DNA of 64,000 nt from Orbaceae bacterium BiB (lineage in GTDB: Bacteria > Pseudomonadota > Gammaproteobacteria > Enterobacterales > Orbaceae), in NCBI GenBank assembly GCA_036251205.1, contig CP133958.1, positions 372,001-436,000 on the forward strand, in the 5' to 3' direction. The notes below the pieces were generated by a model. It did no database searches and had not been told where the DNA came from. It was given only the letters and a program-made list of their open reading frames with translations. Position 1 is the first letter of the stretch; every line of letters begins with the position of its first letter. The translations under genes and the position numbers were made by a program. Of the stretch, positions 42,336-51,027 are shown one piece after another.

Positions 42336-42673
42336 ATGCAATTAATATAATAAAACCATATAAATATCTAAATATGTGGGTTTTCGATGATCCAAAAGTA
42401 GGATTAATACAAGAACCGTTTGTTTCTGGTGCAGATATTTTTCTTGATAAAGTAACAGAATCAATCCCAAATGCATCAGATGGGTTTATTTTAATTTTTT
42501 CGAGTAGTTATTTTCCTGACGCCAATTTTCATTTGGAATGGATAAAGTCTGCAGAAGTTGGTAACTGGTATTATTCAAAAGAGTTCAATATTGAAGGTTG
42601 GCTTTGTCCTGCTTTATTTAAATATTTTGATAATATTCCTTCTAATTTATATTTAAAAATTCAATCACTTTGA
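42332..42673 (+). CDS. DUF6717-like protein, putative immunity or orphan immunity gene
   Basis: 113 aa. INIIKPYKYLNMWVFDDPKV, GLIQEPFVSGADIF, SDGFILIFSSSYFP and NIEGWLCPALFKYFDN match the DUF6717 pattern, a small protein family I know from toxin-immunity loci. Coupled to the preceding gene (ATGA). Since no toxin tip of its own precedes it, it may be left over from an earlier tip. Confidence 0.6.
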   Translation: MNAINIIKPYKYLNMWVFDDPKVGLIQEPFVSGADIFLDKVTESIPNASDGFILIFSSSYFPDANFHLEWIKSAEVGNWYYSKEFNIEGWLCPALFKYFDNIPSNLYLKIQSL

Positions 42674-42847
42674 AACAAATAGTTAATCAATAAACTAAAA
42701 TACTGCATGATATAAAATTAAATAAATTATTATTTTTAGGGATGATTACCGGATGAGCGTTATCATCAAGATTAAAATATATTAGCATAGACCTAACTAC
42801 TACAATTAACTGATTTAAGAGCCTCATACTAGGCTTTCTACCTAAAA

Positions 42848-44044
42848 TTAGATAGAATTAATCTTTTTTTCCCACTCTAATATTAATTCTTGTTTTTCTT
42901 TCCAATAATCATACCTATCATAATGTTTACTGGATACTCCTGGTATTTTATGATTTTGTAAACGATCTCTCATTTCTGAACTAATACCCATTGCACCAGC
43001 TAATGTTTTAAATGTACGCCGAATATCTCGTGGGGTAAATGAAGCAATATTTTTATGTTTACAATACTTTCTCATTTGCTTACCAAATTCAGAAGTTTCC
43101 AAATGACCAGATTTCGTATTAGCAGGGAATATAAAACCCTCTTTATTCTTTATAACTTTAAGAGCATTGATAATAGTATCGCATAAAGGAACTGCATGAA
43201 AATTTTTCATTTTCGACAATTCAGGGGGGATAGTTAACTCTTTATTATCTAAGTCCACATTATTCCATGTATTAGCAATAAGTTCCCAAGGGCGTTGTCC
43301 TGCGGTATAAATACAGAGTAAAACTAATAGTCTAAAATCAGGATGCATTACTGATTCTTCTACTGGTTTGTTGCAATCATCAATTAACTCCTTTAATTCA
43401 GTCCAAGATAAGAATCTATCTCCTGGTTTTTCTACTCCTTGTTGTTTTGGAACAACCGTAACTGGATTAAATTCTAAACCATAAACAATCGCATCTCGTA
43501 TGTTTGCAGGGTCGTTATCTGCTTTTAGACCATAGTTAAATGCAGCATGTACAGCAGCACGAATTTTATTAGCTCCAGCTAATGCTCCTCGATGAATAAC
43601 CTCTGATAGCATTAGTTTAATATCAGTTGATGTGATGTCTCTGGCTTGTTTTTCACCATCGATAAATTGACTATTTAAAACTTGTCTAAGCCTGTTCTCT
43701 GTTGAAGACCAAGAACGCTTACCAGTAGATTTCATGTTGGAGACATAGTCAGTAAATAATTGTAAAACAGTAGCTTTTTGTTTATCTTTTTTTTGTTGTT
43801 CTATTTCTTTTAATATACTATTACTTTTGATGATAGCTGCAGATAACATTAATTCAGGATAGTCACCCATTGTAATAAATTTTGCTTTTTTATTTTCGTA
43901 ATACCTAAAGACAAAACTACGGCGCCCTGATGGATATACTTTTATTCCAACGCGGCCAATACCGCGAGAGCCAGAATCATGCCAAACATAGTAAGCAGAT
44001 GTTTTCGGTTTTAATCCTTTTATTTTTGTGTCACTTAATATCAT
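42848..44044 (-). CDS. Tyrosine-family prophage integrase
   Basis: 398 aa. N-terminal DUF4102 arm-binding domain (IKGLKPKTSAYYVWHDSGSR, YENKKAKFITMGDYPELMLS), core-binding SAM-like domain, and catalytic domain with Arg251 (TAGQRPWELI), Arg342 (FTPRDIRRTFK), His365 (LQNHKIPG) and nucleophile Tyr375 (KHYDRYDY). The first box residue is Arg339 rather than His, as in some Stx-phage integrases. It reads into the prophage from the attR end and should act at tRNA-Arg. Confidence 0.93.
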   Translation of the reverse strand: MILSDTKIKGLKPKTSAYYVWHDSGSRGIGRVGIKVYPSGRRSFVFRYYENKKAKFITMGDYPELMLSAAIIKSNSILKEIEQQKKDKQKATVLQLFTDYVSNMKSTGKRSWSSTENRLRQVLNSQFIDGEKQARDITSTDIKLMLSEVIHRGALAGANKIRAAVHAAFNYGLKADNDPANIRDAIVYGLEFNPVTVVPKQQGVEKPGDRFLSWTELKELIDDCNKPVEESVMHPDFRLLVLLCIYTAGQRPWELIANTWNNVDLDNKELTIPPELSKMKNFHAVPLCDTIINALKVIKNKEGFIFPANTKSGHLETSEFGKQMRKYCKHKNIASFTPRDIRRTFKTLAGAMGISSEMRDRLQNHKIPGVSSKHYDRYDYWKEKQELILEWEKKINSI

Positions 44045-44206
44045 AATGGGTCTAGTTAGCGGGTTTAGTTAGTTTGTAATAGAATGCATTATTTATAATT
44101 AATTTGCAATTAGGTGTAACTAACTTATTAATCTAATTTAATGATTTTTAATGAAAATATCCTTAAATTTAATTAAATTAAAAAAAATGAAATTTTAAAG
44201 ATTTGG

Positions 44207-44252
44207 ACTTCTAAGCCGTAGGTCACAGGTTCGAATCCTGTAGGGGACACCA
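44207..44252 (+). other. attR: 3' fragment of tRNA-Arg(TCT)
   Basis: CTTCTAA anticodon loop (44208-44214), the 3' strand of the anticodon stem GCCGT, variable loop, T-stem ACAGG-TTCGAAT-CCTGT (44225-44241), acceptor strand AGGGGAC and CCA (44250-44252). The 5' half is absent: the bases before the loop do not pair (TTGGA where ACGGC is needed). So this is the right crossover copy; the restored tRNA and attL should lie left of the window. tRNA-Arg(TCT), argU in E. coli, is a classic prophage site. Confidence 0.82.
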
Positions 44253-44471
44253 TTTAACTATTTTTAAAATCTTTTTCAAATAGCATTTATTAAAATTAAA
44301 CTCTTTTAGCATAAGTTTTTAAACCTATTTTTCAATTCAACTGAATCCAATCCAAAGTACTTCACATCAAGTAAAAAAGTAGATATAAAAGTGGTAATAT
44401 TTCGGCTCGATGAAGTCTTGTATCAATTGACTGGAATGTCCACACCTTTTAGTACCAAAAAGATAAGGTCA

Positions 44472-44860
44472 TTATCTATTTCTATACTCAACGGGTGTTT
44501 GATAATTTAATGTTGAATGAAGCCGAGTATAATTAAACCAATCAACATAATGATTAAATTGTAACGTCAACTGTTCAAGCGAATCAAATACACCATTTGA
44601 GACGAATTCGGTTTTTACGGCTTTAAATGTTGCTTCAGCAACCGCATTGTCATACGGGCAACCTTTATAACTTAACGAACGTGTAATACCAAATGTCGTT
44701 AAACATTCATCAATCAGGTGATTATCAAACTCTTTTCCTCTATCAGAATGAAATAAATCAACATCATGTAAGTCCATGGGTATTTGGCTTATTGCTTGCA
44801 TCACAAGCTCTGCTGTCTTATTTCTGCCAGCACTTCGTCCGACTATCTCTCGATTACGGT
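44472..44860 (-). pseudogene. orfB C-terminal part of the outer IS3 element
   Basis: Carries the second and third acidic motifs of the IS3 DDE integrase: FHSDRGKEF and YKGCPYDNAVAEATFK. The frame continues upstream to RNREIVGRSAGRNKTAELVM, which joins in sense to VTDLTYVRVKQRWNYLCII at 46096-46486 once the inner IS is removed. Inactive as split. Confidence 0.85.
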
Positions 44861-44912
44861 GATGTGCTCCTAGTTTAGTGGAGACTTTTTAGTAACAAAA
44901 AAGGAGTCTCAA

Positions 44913-45206
44913 ATGAGTAAAAAATACGATCCCCAATTTAAACAAGAAGCGATCAATTTAGCCCTAAATAGCGAACAAACTTATCGACAAACAGCCAATG
45001 ATTTAGGTATAAATTACAAAACATTTTGTAATTGGATGTACCAAACGATGAATAAACCAACCCATCAAGCGATAAAATCAAATAAAAAACCAGACTATCA
45101 CGAACTTGAGCGTCAAAATAAAGCGATGAAAAAAGAGCTTGAGCTACGTAAAAAGGAGATCGATATCCTAAAAAAGGCCGCTCAGTACTTTGCGAGCCTG
45201 AAATAG
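44913..45206 (+). CDS. IS3-family transposase orfA (inner element)
   Basis: 97 aa. Helix-turn-helix (YRQTANDLGINYKTFCNWMY) and leucine-zipper region (ELERQNKAMKKELELRKKEI). Near the end, A AAA AAG at 45170-45176 is the usual IS3 slippery site for -1 frameshifting into orfB, giving the OrfAB transposase. Confidence 0.9.
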   Translation: MSKKYDPQFKQEAINLALNSEQTYRQTANDLGINYKTFCNWMYQTMNKPTHQAIKSNKKPDYHELERQNKAMKKELELRKKEIDILKKAAQYFASLK

Positions 45207-45271
45207 CAAGGTACGAATTTATTAAAAAGCAAAACACGCTATCTAAGCGTCGTTTATTTCATCTATTTGAC

Positions 45272-46060
45272 GTGTCAAGTAGTGGTTACTATGCCTATTT
45301 AAAGCGATTACCGTCTCAGAGAACAGTGTTTAATCAGCAGCTTGACAAAAAGATTGAAACACTATTTGAAGATCATCGGCATCTCTATGGTTATCGGCGT
45401 TTACATGTCGAACTTTTGGAGGAAGGCTATTGTTTATCACGTGAACGAGTTCGTCGACGAATGCACAAGCTTCACCTTAAAGCAAAACAACGCAAAAAGT
45501 ATAAACAAACAACGCACAGTAACCACAACAAACCGGTCGCTGAAAATATTTTAGATAGGCACTTTACCATGGACACACCTAATCAAGCTTGGGTATGCGA
45601 TATAACTTATATTAAAGTGAACGGACAGTGGTTATACCTCGCGATTGTACTTGATCTCTACTCTCGTAAAATCATAGGCTGGGCGATGGATACGCATATG
45701 GAAAGCTCGCTAGTTTGTCAAGCCTTAACTATGGCTTTGCTTCATCGGGGCTATCCAAGTAAAGTGATTGTTCATAGTGACCGTGGTGGCCAGTATTGTT
45801 CCGATGATTACCAAGCTATATTAACGGCTTATGGCTTAACGTGTAGTATGAGTCGCAAAGGTAACTGTTGGGATAATGCGGTGGCTGAAAGCTTTTTCCA
45901 TACCTTAAAAACAGAATGGATTTACCGACACAAACTAGAAAATATGGCACAAGCTAAATCGATGCTCTTGTGGTACATTGAGGTTTACTATAACCGAGTA
46001 AGAAAACATTCATATTTAAACTATTTATCACCTGTTCAATTTGAAGAAAAAATGATTTAA
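45272..46060 (+). CDS. IS3-family transposase orfB (inner element)
   Basis: 262 aa from GTG 45272; the frame is open further up to the slippery site at 45170, so the active form is the OrfAB fusion. DDE integrase with VCDITYIKV, VIVHSDRGGQY and the glutamate in KGNCWDNAVAESFFHTLK. Full length. Confidence 0.9.
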   Translation: MSSSGYYAYLKRLPSQRTVFNQQLDKKIETLFEDHRHLYGYRRLHVELLEEGYCLSRERVRRRMHKLHLKAKQRKKYKQTTHSNHNKPVAENILDRHFTMDTPNQAWVCDITYIKVNGQWLYLAIVLDLYSRKIIGWAMDTHMESSLVCQALTMALLHRGYPSKVIVHSDRGGQYCSDDYQAILTAYGLTCSMSRKGNCWDNAVAESFFHTLKTEWIYRHKLENMAQAKSMLLWYIEVYYNRVRKHSYLNYLSPVQFEEKMI

Positions 46061-46095
46061 TAATTTGAAAATAACTCTCCACTAAAATGTGGGCA

Positions 46096-46486
46096 GATCA
46101 CGGATATCAACAATAATACACAGGTAATTCCAACGCTGTTTTACCCTTACATAGGTTAAATCAGTTACCAAAACTTTTCGCTTTTGACCCACTTCAAACT
46201 CTCGGTCAAGCGCATTGCTCACGATTGATTCATTACTCTTTTCAGCATCAATACGGTATTTTTTACAGGTATATTTTGAGACTAATTCCTTTTCCTTCAT
46301 TATTCGACCAATTCGCCGTCTCGATAATGCTATACCTTGCCGTTTCAGCTCTGCTTGCAAGCGTCTTGTACCATAAACACGATAATTTAGGTCAAATACT
46401 TCGCTTACTTTATCGCAGAGTGTTTCATTTTGTTGATACGGTACCATTCGTCGTTGATAATAAAACTGATTTCGGGTGACGTGCAA
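46096..46486 (-). pseudogene. orfB N-terminal part of the outer IS3 element
   Basis: HTH_21-type region (YRVYGTRRLQAELKRQGIAL, SRRRIGRIMKEKELV) and first DDE aspartate in LVTDLTYVRV. Cut after IIVDIRD by the inner IS. Confidence 0.85.
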
Positions 46487-46533
46487 ACATCGACATAAAC
46501 TTCGTAGGCTATATCGATGCTTATTCTGCGAAA

Positions 46534-46836
46534 TTAATGCGATTTTCGCCCCATTATCAACGCTGCCTGCTTTAGGATATCATTCTCCATTAACAAGCGT
46601 TTATTTTCTTTGCGTAAGGCAATCAGTTCATTCTCCTCATGACTTCGATTACCTTGCGCTGTAAATGAACCCGTTTCTTGGTATTGTTTTATCCACTTAT
46701 CTAATGCTGATTTAGTTAAATCGTACTCAGCAACGATGTCTGCTCGCTTTTTGCCATTTCGATGTAGCATAACCATCTGTTTTTTAAACTCATGACTAAA
46801 ACTACGCTTTTCTTTTCGATTTAAATGTTGTGTCAT
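46534..46836 (-). CDS. IS3-family transposase orfA (outer element)
   Basis: 100 aa from ATG 46836 with AGGAG upstream. HTH (HRNGKKRADIVAEYDLTKSA) and zipper helix (ELIALRKENKRLLMENDILK). Intact, but its orfB partner is split. Confidence 0.88.
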   Translation of the reverse strand: MTQHLNRKEKRSFSHEFKKQMVMLHRNGKKRADIVAEYDLTKSALDKWIKQYQETGSFTAQGNRSHEENELIALRKENKRLLMENDILKQAALIMGRKSH

Positions 46837-46979
46837 TGTTGCTCCTTTCTTGTGTTTTTGGATTATCATAACAATGACCTTATAAAACTGGTACTAATTA
46901 GTGTAGCCTATCCAGACCATTGAGTTACTTTTTTTATATCTAGAATTTGACAATAAACAATAAATTGAGGAGAAAAGTC

Positions 46980-47030
46980 ATGCCTTTAACAGACTTCAAA
47001 ATCAAATTCTTGTATCGGGAGTTGTTTTAG
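46980..47030 (+). pseudogene. Possible integrase start remnant
   Basis: After GAGGAG, ATG 46980 opens MPLTDFKIKFLYRELF then stops. MPLTD.KI is the usual start of DUF4102 integrases, which lie next to their tRNA site. If real, it is the stump of the integrase of the older element beside this tRNA. Only nine residues support it. Confidence 0.35.
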
Positions 47031-47091
47031 TTTGTCTAGTGAGAGAGTAGGGTCGTTATTACTGTAGTTACCAACGGATTTTGGGGATTAA

Positions 47092-47370
47092 AATGCAAAA
47101 ATATTAGCTGAACAATGTGTTAATCAATACGCTAATAGTGAAAAGTTATCGAAATCAGTGTTTGATGCAGCGGTATCGATTACGTTTAATGTTGGCTGTT
47201 CTAAAATGAAAACCTCAACAATGTATCGTTATCTGAATCTTGGAGAGTATGAACGAGCTTGTAATGAGCTACCACGTTGGAATAAATCAGCAGGTAACGT
47301 GTTAAATAGTTTAGTCATTCGACGAGCAAAAGAGCGTGAATTATGTCTACTCGATTTAAATTTATCTTAG
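47092..47370 (+). pseudogene. Truncated GH24 endolysin of a second phage
   Basis: From about 47107 the frame matches the C-terminal half of the prophage endolysin (AEQCVNQYANSEKL, VSITFNVGCSKMKTSTMYRY, ELPRWNKSAGNVLN) with many silent and some amino-acid changes. The SAR segment and the catalytic triad are missing, so it is inactive. Its 3' end still overlaps an Rz-like gene as in the intact prophage. Confidence 0.85.
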
Positions 47371-47720
47371 TTATAACAATGACTACCGTATTTGGCTTAC
47401 TGATTACTGTATTATTTGATATCAAAAATACCTATTTAGAGTTTGGCTCAATCAAAACTGAGTTATCACAAGTTAAAGCTGAATTTAATCAGTATCAAAT
47501 GATTGTACAAAAAGTTAATGATATCGACAACAAATTTACTCATAACTTAGCAAATACAAAATCTGAAAACAATAATCTGTATGACAATGTTATTAATGAT
47601 CTTGGTCGGTTGCAGTTCAACCTCAGTAAAGCAGAACAATCCACCACATCCAGTATGGATGATGGGGTCTTCTGCGAACTCACTGGAGAAGCTAGACAAA
47701 ATTATTATCAACTCAGATAA
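47343..47720 (+). CDS. Rz-like spanin of the phage remnant
   Basis: 125 aa: one N-terminal span (about residues 6-26) and coiled coil. Overlaps the truncated endolysin by 28 nt and contains an Rz1-like gene in another frame, as in the prophage at 13315. May be expressed but has no functional endolysin partner. Confidence 0.7.
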   Translation: MSTRFKFILVITMTTVFGLLITVLFDIKNTYLEFGSIKTELSQVKAEFNQYQMIVQKVNDIDNKFTHNLANTKSENNNLYDNVINDLGRLQFNLSKAEQSTTSSMDDGVFCELTGEARQNYYQLR

Positions 47721-47775
47721 CCAAATCTTAGGATTTCAGGATTATATTAAAAACATTTGCTTAGTTGGACAATAA
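47581..47775 (+). CDS. Rz1-like lipoprotein of the phage remnant
   Basis: 64 aa; short signal with lipobox ILVGC (Cys11), prolines NNPPHPVWM. Nested in and extending past the Rz-like gene in the +1 frame. Confidence 0.65.
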   Translation: MTMLLMILVGCSSTSVKQNNPPHPVWMMGSSANSLEKLDKIIINSDNQILGFQDYIKNICLVGQ

Positions 47776-47787
47776 GAGAGAGCTGTA

Positions 47788-47925
47788 ATGAAAATTAAAG
47801 CGAAAATAAGTATTCCAAAGTGGCTTATCCAATTCATTGTTATTGCTGGAATAACTAAATTAAAATCATTAGATAAATGGTGTGACAATCGATTTAATAA
47901 CAGGATTAAATTTTATGATGATTGA
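47788..47925 (+). CDS. Small basic protein of unknown function (45 aa)
   Basis: 45 aa from ATG 47788 (AGAGAGAG upstream): KISIPKWLIQFIVIAGITKL and onward. Amphipathic, basic. Follows Rz1 in the remnant. May be chance. Confidence 0.35.
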   Translation: MKIKAKISIPKWLIQFIVIAGITKLKSLDKWCDNRFNNRIKFYDD

Positions 47926-48028
47926 TGGAATAGTAATTAAATAGCCTATACCTATATTAATTTAGTTTTGGCATCAAAAATCACGGGCTTATATCCTAGT
48001 GATGAATAAAGTTAATAGCTTTTATCAA

Positions 48029-48427
48029 TCACAGATGATTAGTGGTTTTATTTTCTAGTTCTGATATGCGTATTAATATTTTCTCTTTGTCTATACATTT
48101 TATCAGTATAGGTAAATAGATATATCGTGAATGGACAAATATTACGTTTAAGCTTAAAAAACAGCCAATTAAAAATGGAGGAATAAAAGTTTTTATAGAA
48201 GATGGTAACAAAAGCTCTAGTATATCTTCAATTCTATATCCAATTTCAAAATAATATGTGATAGACTCCCTATTATACAAATAAAACCATCCAGTCAATA
48301 GAATTGCAAGTAGTACGCCCATAAATAATCTAATTTTAAATGGTATGCCTATATTTGTTTTGTTTTGATTTTTATTTATTGATTTTATTAATGATTTTAG
48401 CAATTCTTTTTCTATTTTACTATTCAT
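48029..48427 (-). CDS. Membrane protein of unknown function (132 aa)
   Basis: Two clear spans (about residues 32-49 and 80-101) and a lysine-rich N-terminus. On the opposite strand to the remnant lysis genes. No family recognised; a lysogeny gene of the old phage is possible. Confidence 0.5.
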   Translation of the reverse strand: MNSKIEKELLKSLIKSINKNQNKTNIGIPFKIRLFMGVLLAILLTGWFYLYNRESITYYFEIGYRIEDILELLLPSSIKTFIPPFLIGCFLSLNVIFVHSRYIYLPILIKCIDKEKILIRISELENKTTNHL

Positions 48428-48567
48428 TTTATGTCACCAAATAACTCTGATGTTTACGATCTTATTTTAGTTATGAAGCAAATTTAACATAATTTATGAT
48501 AATCATAAATATATTAAAATGTTAACATCTTTCTCGTTCTTTGGAGTAGGATTGGGTGTCAAAAACA

Positions 48568-48819
48568 CTACTCGATGTTAATTGGTTTTCTAATTTTATC
48601 TAAAGCTGAAAGTGATATTAAAAAACTGAGTAATATAATTATGCCAAATATTTGGACTAATCCAAACGCTCCAAAAAAGAAAAAATACTCTTCACTTCTA
48701 TAGCTATAATAATTTGAAAACATGTCGGATATTATATAAATCAGGTATAAGCAGTTAACCAAAGCTAAAGATGTCCAAACAATAGTAATTATAGATAACA
48801 CTTTAATAACCGAGCGCAT
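48568..48819 (-). CDS. Membrane protein of unknown function (83 aa)
   Basis: Two spans (about residues 7-32 and 49-70) with an acidic/aromatic loop SDMFSNYYSYRSEEYFFFFG. Its stop is about 140 bp from the 132-aa membrane gene on the same strand, so they may form an operon. No family recognised. Confidence 0.5.
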   Translation of the reverse strand: MRSVIKVLSIITIVWTSLALVNCLYLIYIISDMFSNYYSYRSEEYFFFFGAFGLVQIFGIIILLSFLISLSALDKIRKPINIE

Positions 48820-49407
48820 ATTAATTCTCCAAAGTAAATTAAAAGCATTATTACTTAAATATTAATTTACCACAATCTACCTTCAGGTGGTTTTTTAATG
48901 CCCAAATAAAAGTGACGTACTACAAACCCAATCAATTTTCAAACTAATCAAAATGTCTATCACAGGACATAAATTAACCAAATAACTTTTTTAGGAATGA
49001 GCCTTGAGATTGTCAGTATAGCTGGTGAGCTTCTTAGGGCTGAAATTTCTATGTAACAAGGTTTATTTCTAAATATGAATATTATTAAATTTCAGCCGTT
49101 TTATAAAATGACCAAAGATGGATTTATATTTTTAGTTATCGGGACCTGTCTCGTTTATCAAAGCAAACTACATTAACGTATTTAATTGGATGACTGAGCA
49201 ACTTCATAAAATGCAAAATAGCTACTTGAAATAACATAACGATTTAATGCTTGGCTTATGAAAGAAAAAGATGTTGCTAGTATGTAGGTCAATTACTACA
49301 AAATTAATACTAGTATCCGGCTAATTTAGCAACAATTAAGTCGTCAATTTTTTATTTTTTCAAATTATTTAACTTATTAACTTTACTTGCCAAAAACATT
49401 GAAGTGG
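48820..49407. other. Degraded phage stretch
   Basis: Holds a terminator-like hairpin (CTACCTTCAGGTGG plus T run, about 48873-48895) like the one before the prophage terminase, and a broken Rha gene (49075-49234). I see nothing else coding. Confidence 0.5.
49075..49234 (+). pseudogene. Frameshifted Rha-family antirepressor fragment
   Basis: KFQPFYKMTKDGFIFLVIG in one frame and, one base over, NYINVFNWMTEQLHKMQNSY. Together they match the Rha core (F.MTKDGF.FL.MGF...., YI.AFN.ME..L). The middle is missing and the frame is broken. Confidence 0.7.
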
Positions 49408-49572
49408 TTAATTATTTTTTTTATAGCATTTTGTCGCTGTATACATTATCCCTATTCCAAGTGCTAGCGATAAGAATCTAATTGCCCCAATCCCGAGTGA
49501 TTCAAGATAGTAGGTAAAAAACGCAAAAAACAAACCAACGATCAAGCATACGTTATACATCAATTTACTCAT
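49408..49572 (-). CDS. Paralogue of the prophage 53-aa membrane protein
   Basis: 54 aa from ATG 49572 with AAGGAAT-like site. MSKLMYNVCLIVGLFFAFFT, then YYLESLGIGAIRFL and YTATKCYKKNN; aligned without gaps to the 53-aa product of 5283-5444, identical at most positions. Two spans. Its survival as an intact frame in an otherwise decayed region suggests selection. Confidence 0.7.
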   Translation of the reverse strand: MSKLMYNVCLIVGLFFAFFTYYLESLGIGAIRFLSLALGIGIMYTATKCYKKNN

Positions 49573-49622
49573 TCTAATTCCTTTTTAACCGAGCCCCTAA
49601 GGGACGATTGACTGGCTTATTA

Positions 49623-49850
49623 TTAATGTTTATCTCTATATAGTTTCCACTCATCAACAGTAGTTCCATCGGGTAGGTGGCATAAACCATACCAACCTTT
49701 AGGATCTTTAATTATTTCTGATTTACCGCCAATATTTTCACAATAAACGGATGCAGGATTAGCCATACCCACTTGTTTTTGTATCGGTTCCTTTTTTGCA
49801 CACGCTGTTGCTAAAATAGATAATAAACTAATCAATAATAATTTTTTCAT
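49623..49850 (-). CDS. DUF333-family lipoprotein
   Basis: 75 aa. Lipobox LATAC (Cys17); NPASVYCENIGGKSEI, then GLCHLPDGTTVDEWKLYRD is the DUF333 (YoaF/hemolysin-like) pattern. Surface or periplasmic lipoprotein of unknown role. Good ribosome site (GGGAAAAATG context). Confidence 0.8.
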   Translation of the reverse strand: MKKLLLISLLSILATACAKKEPIQKQVGMANPASVYCENIGGKSEIIKDPKGWYGLCHLPDGTTVDEWKLYRDKH

Positions 49851-50147
49851 TTCATTTTTCCCTATCTAATAAATCAACCAAGCTTCCTGAGTAGCATTGA
49901 TTGGCTTAGTATTACTTTTTTGTTACTCATCAAAAATTCTTATTAAATTTTATTTAGTAAATACTAAACAATCAAATAATAAACTATACTTTTAATTAAC
50001 TGATTAATAAGCTTAGTTTGTTTTTATAAACCCCAAAAGGATAAAGATGAACTTTATCACAATATCTAAAATCTTTTTTACTCTGTCGATTGTATGCGTG
50101 TTTAGCTATAAAATAAATACAAATAAAAACATAAATGAAAAATAAAA

Positions 50148-50588
50148 ATGAAAAAATTAATATTAGGAAGTGTTATAGGGATAGCGTTAAGTGGATGTAG
50201 CGAAACAGTCAACTATGATTGGCTTGCGGGGGATTGGTCTTGTAATATTGATGAATTTGACTATAACTATGATTTGCAAAAATATAATGAGCAAGGAAGG
50301 GTAAAATTTATAGACTATGATCGGCATATAGAAATAATAGAAGGCAAGGCTTACGAAATAGTATATGAAACTTTTAAAAAACTGATTCACGAAACTAAAT
50401 TTCAAACTGCGTATAAGGAAGTAGAGAACTATGAAGATGGAGATATTATAATTACGCATGTTTACACAGCTAAAAAGATAAGTAATAGTGCATTTATCCA
50501 GGTTAAAGAAAGTGAATTATTAAATAATAAAAAAGGTATTAAGATAAAAGGTAAAATAGTAGATAATTGCAAACGATTCGAATACTAA
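50148..50588 (+). CDS. W-x-C lipoprotein, paralogue of the prophage lipoprotein
   Basis: 146 aa. Lipobox ALSGC (Cys17), then DWLAGDWSCNIDEF and C-terminal NCKRFEY. Same architecture as 27110-27547 and 51028-51489: signal, short acidic spacer, xLxGxWxC, beta-rich body, C-terminal Cys. Function unknown. Confidence 0.65.
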   Translation: MKKLILGSVIGIALSGCSETVNYDWLAGDWSCNIDEFDYNYDLQKYNEQGRVKFIDYDRHIEIIEGKAYEIVYETFKKLIHETKFQTAYKEVENYEDGDIIITHVYTAKKISNSAFIQVKESELLNNKKGIKIKGKIVDNCKRFEY

Positions 50589-51027
50589 AGTTGATTCGTT
50601 TGAAAATTAATCTAGTATTGTAGTGTTTTTACGGTATAAACTATGTGATAAAAAGGTAATATTTTGATTTTAAATGATTAATATTCATAATTGGATCCCT
50701 TTTACAGGTATTATAATATTATTCTGGTAATTAACATGTTATAACCTTTAAGCCCAAATCAGTGTTAACGTTTTAGTTAGTTTCGTCCAGATAGTTAATG
50801 TAAATAACTCTATTTCACGAATTTATTGGAAGCTAGTGAAGAAATTAAAAATGCTGTTTTTAGGGGGATAGCCATCATACAAACGATATATTGGTGTGTG
50901 TAAGTACTAGAATTAAAATAACAATATAGAGATAAAATAAATCCACCTAACTATTTAATAACGGCTTAATTGTGATTTTTATTATTACTATATTATTTCT
51001 AATAATAATATTGAATGAGATATTTTA
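50589..51027. other. AT-rich intergenic region
   Basis: No credible coding region, RNA gene or clear terminator seen between the two W-x-C genes. Confidence 0.4.

Larger units (their letters stand above)
44864..46095 (+). mobile_element. IS3-family element (inner), inserted in orfB of the outer one
   Basis: About 1,232 bp. Both ends share TTTAGTGGAGA in inverted orientation. Flanked by GAT at 44861-44863 and 46096-46098 (2-3 bp duplication; the T is ambiguous). Encodes orfA and orfB with a frameshift signal; appears intact. Confidence 0.85.
44432..46914 (-). mobile_element. IS3-family element (outer), interrupted
   Basis: Ends TGGA...TCCA with imperfect terminal inverted repeats of about 40 bp (shared blocks TTAGTACCA and ATAAGGTCATT), flanked by 3-bp repeats GAC (44429-44431 and 46915-46917). 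It encodes orfA (46534-46836) and an orfB split in two by a second IS. Without the insert it would be about 1.25 kb, normal for IS3. Confidence 0.85.

Noticed and set aside
44198-44252. A complete tRNA-Arg gene
   Set aside because: Only the loop, 3' anticodon strand, T arm and acceptor 3' strand are present; the bases upstream do not form the 5' half.
50047-50145. 32-aa frame starting MNFITISKIFF before the W-x-C lipoprotein
   Set aside because: Too short, no recognisable feature beyond a hydrophobic start; could be a leader, but not supported.
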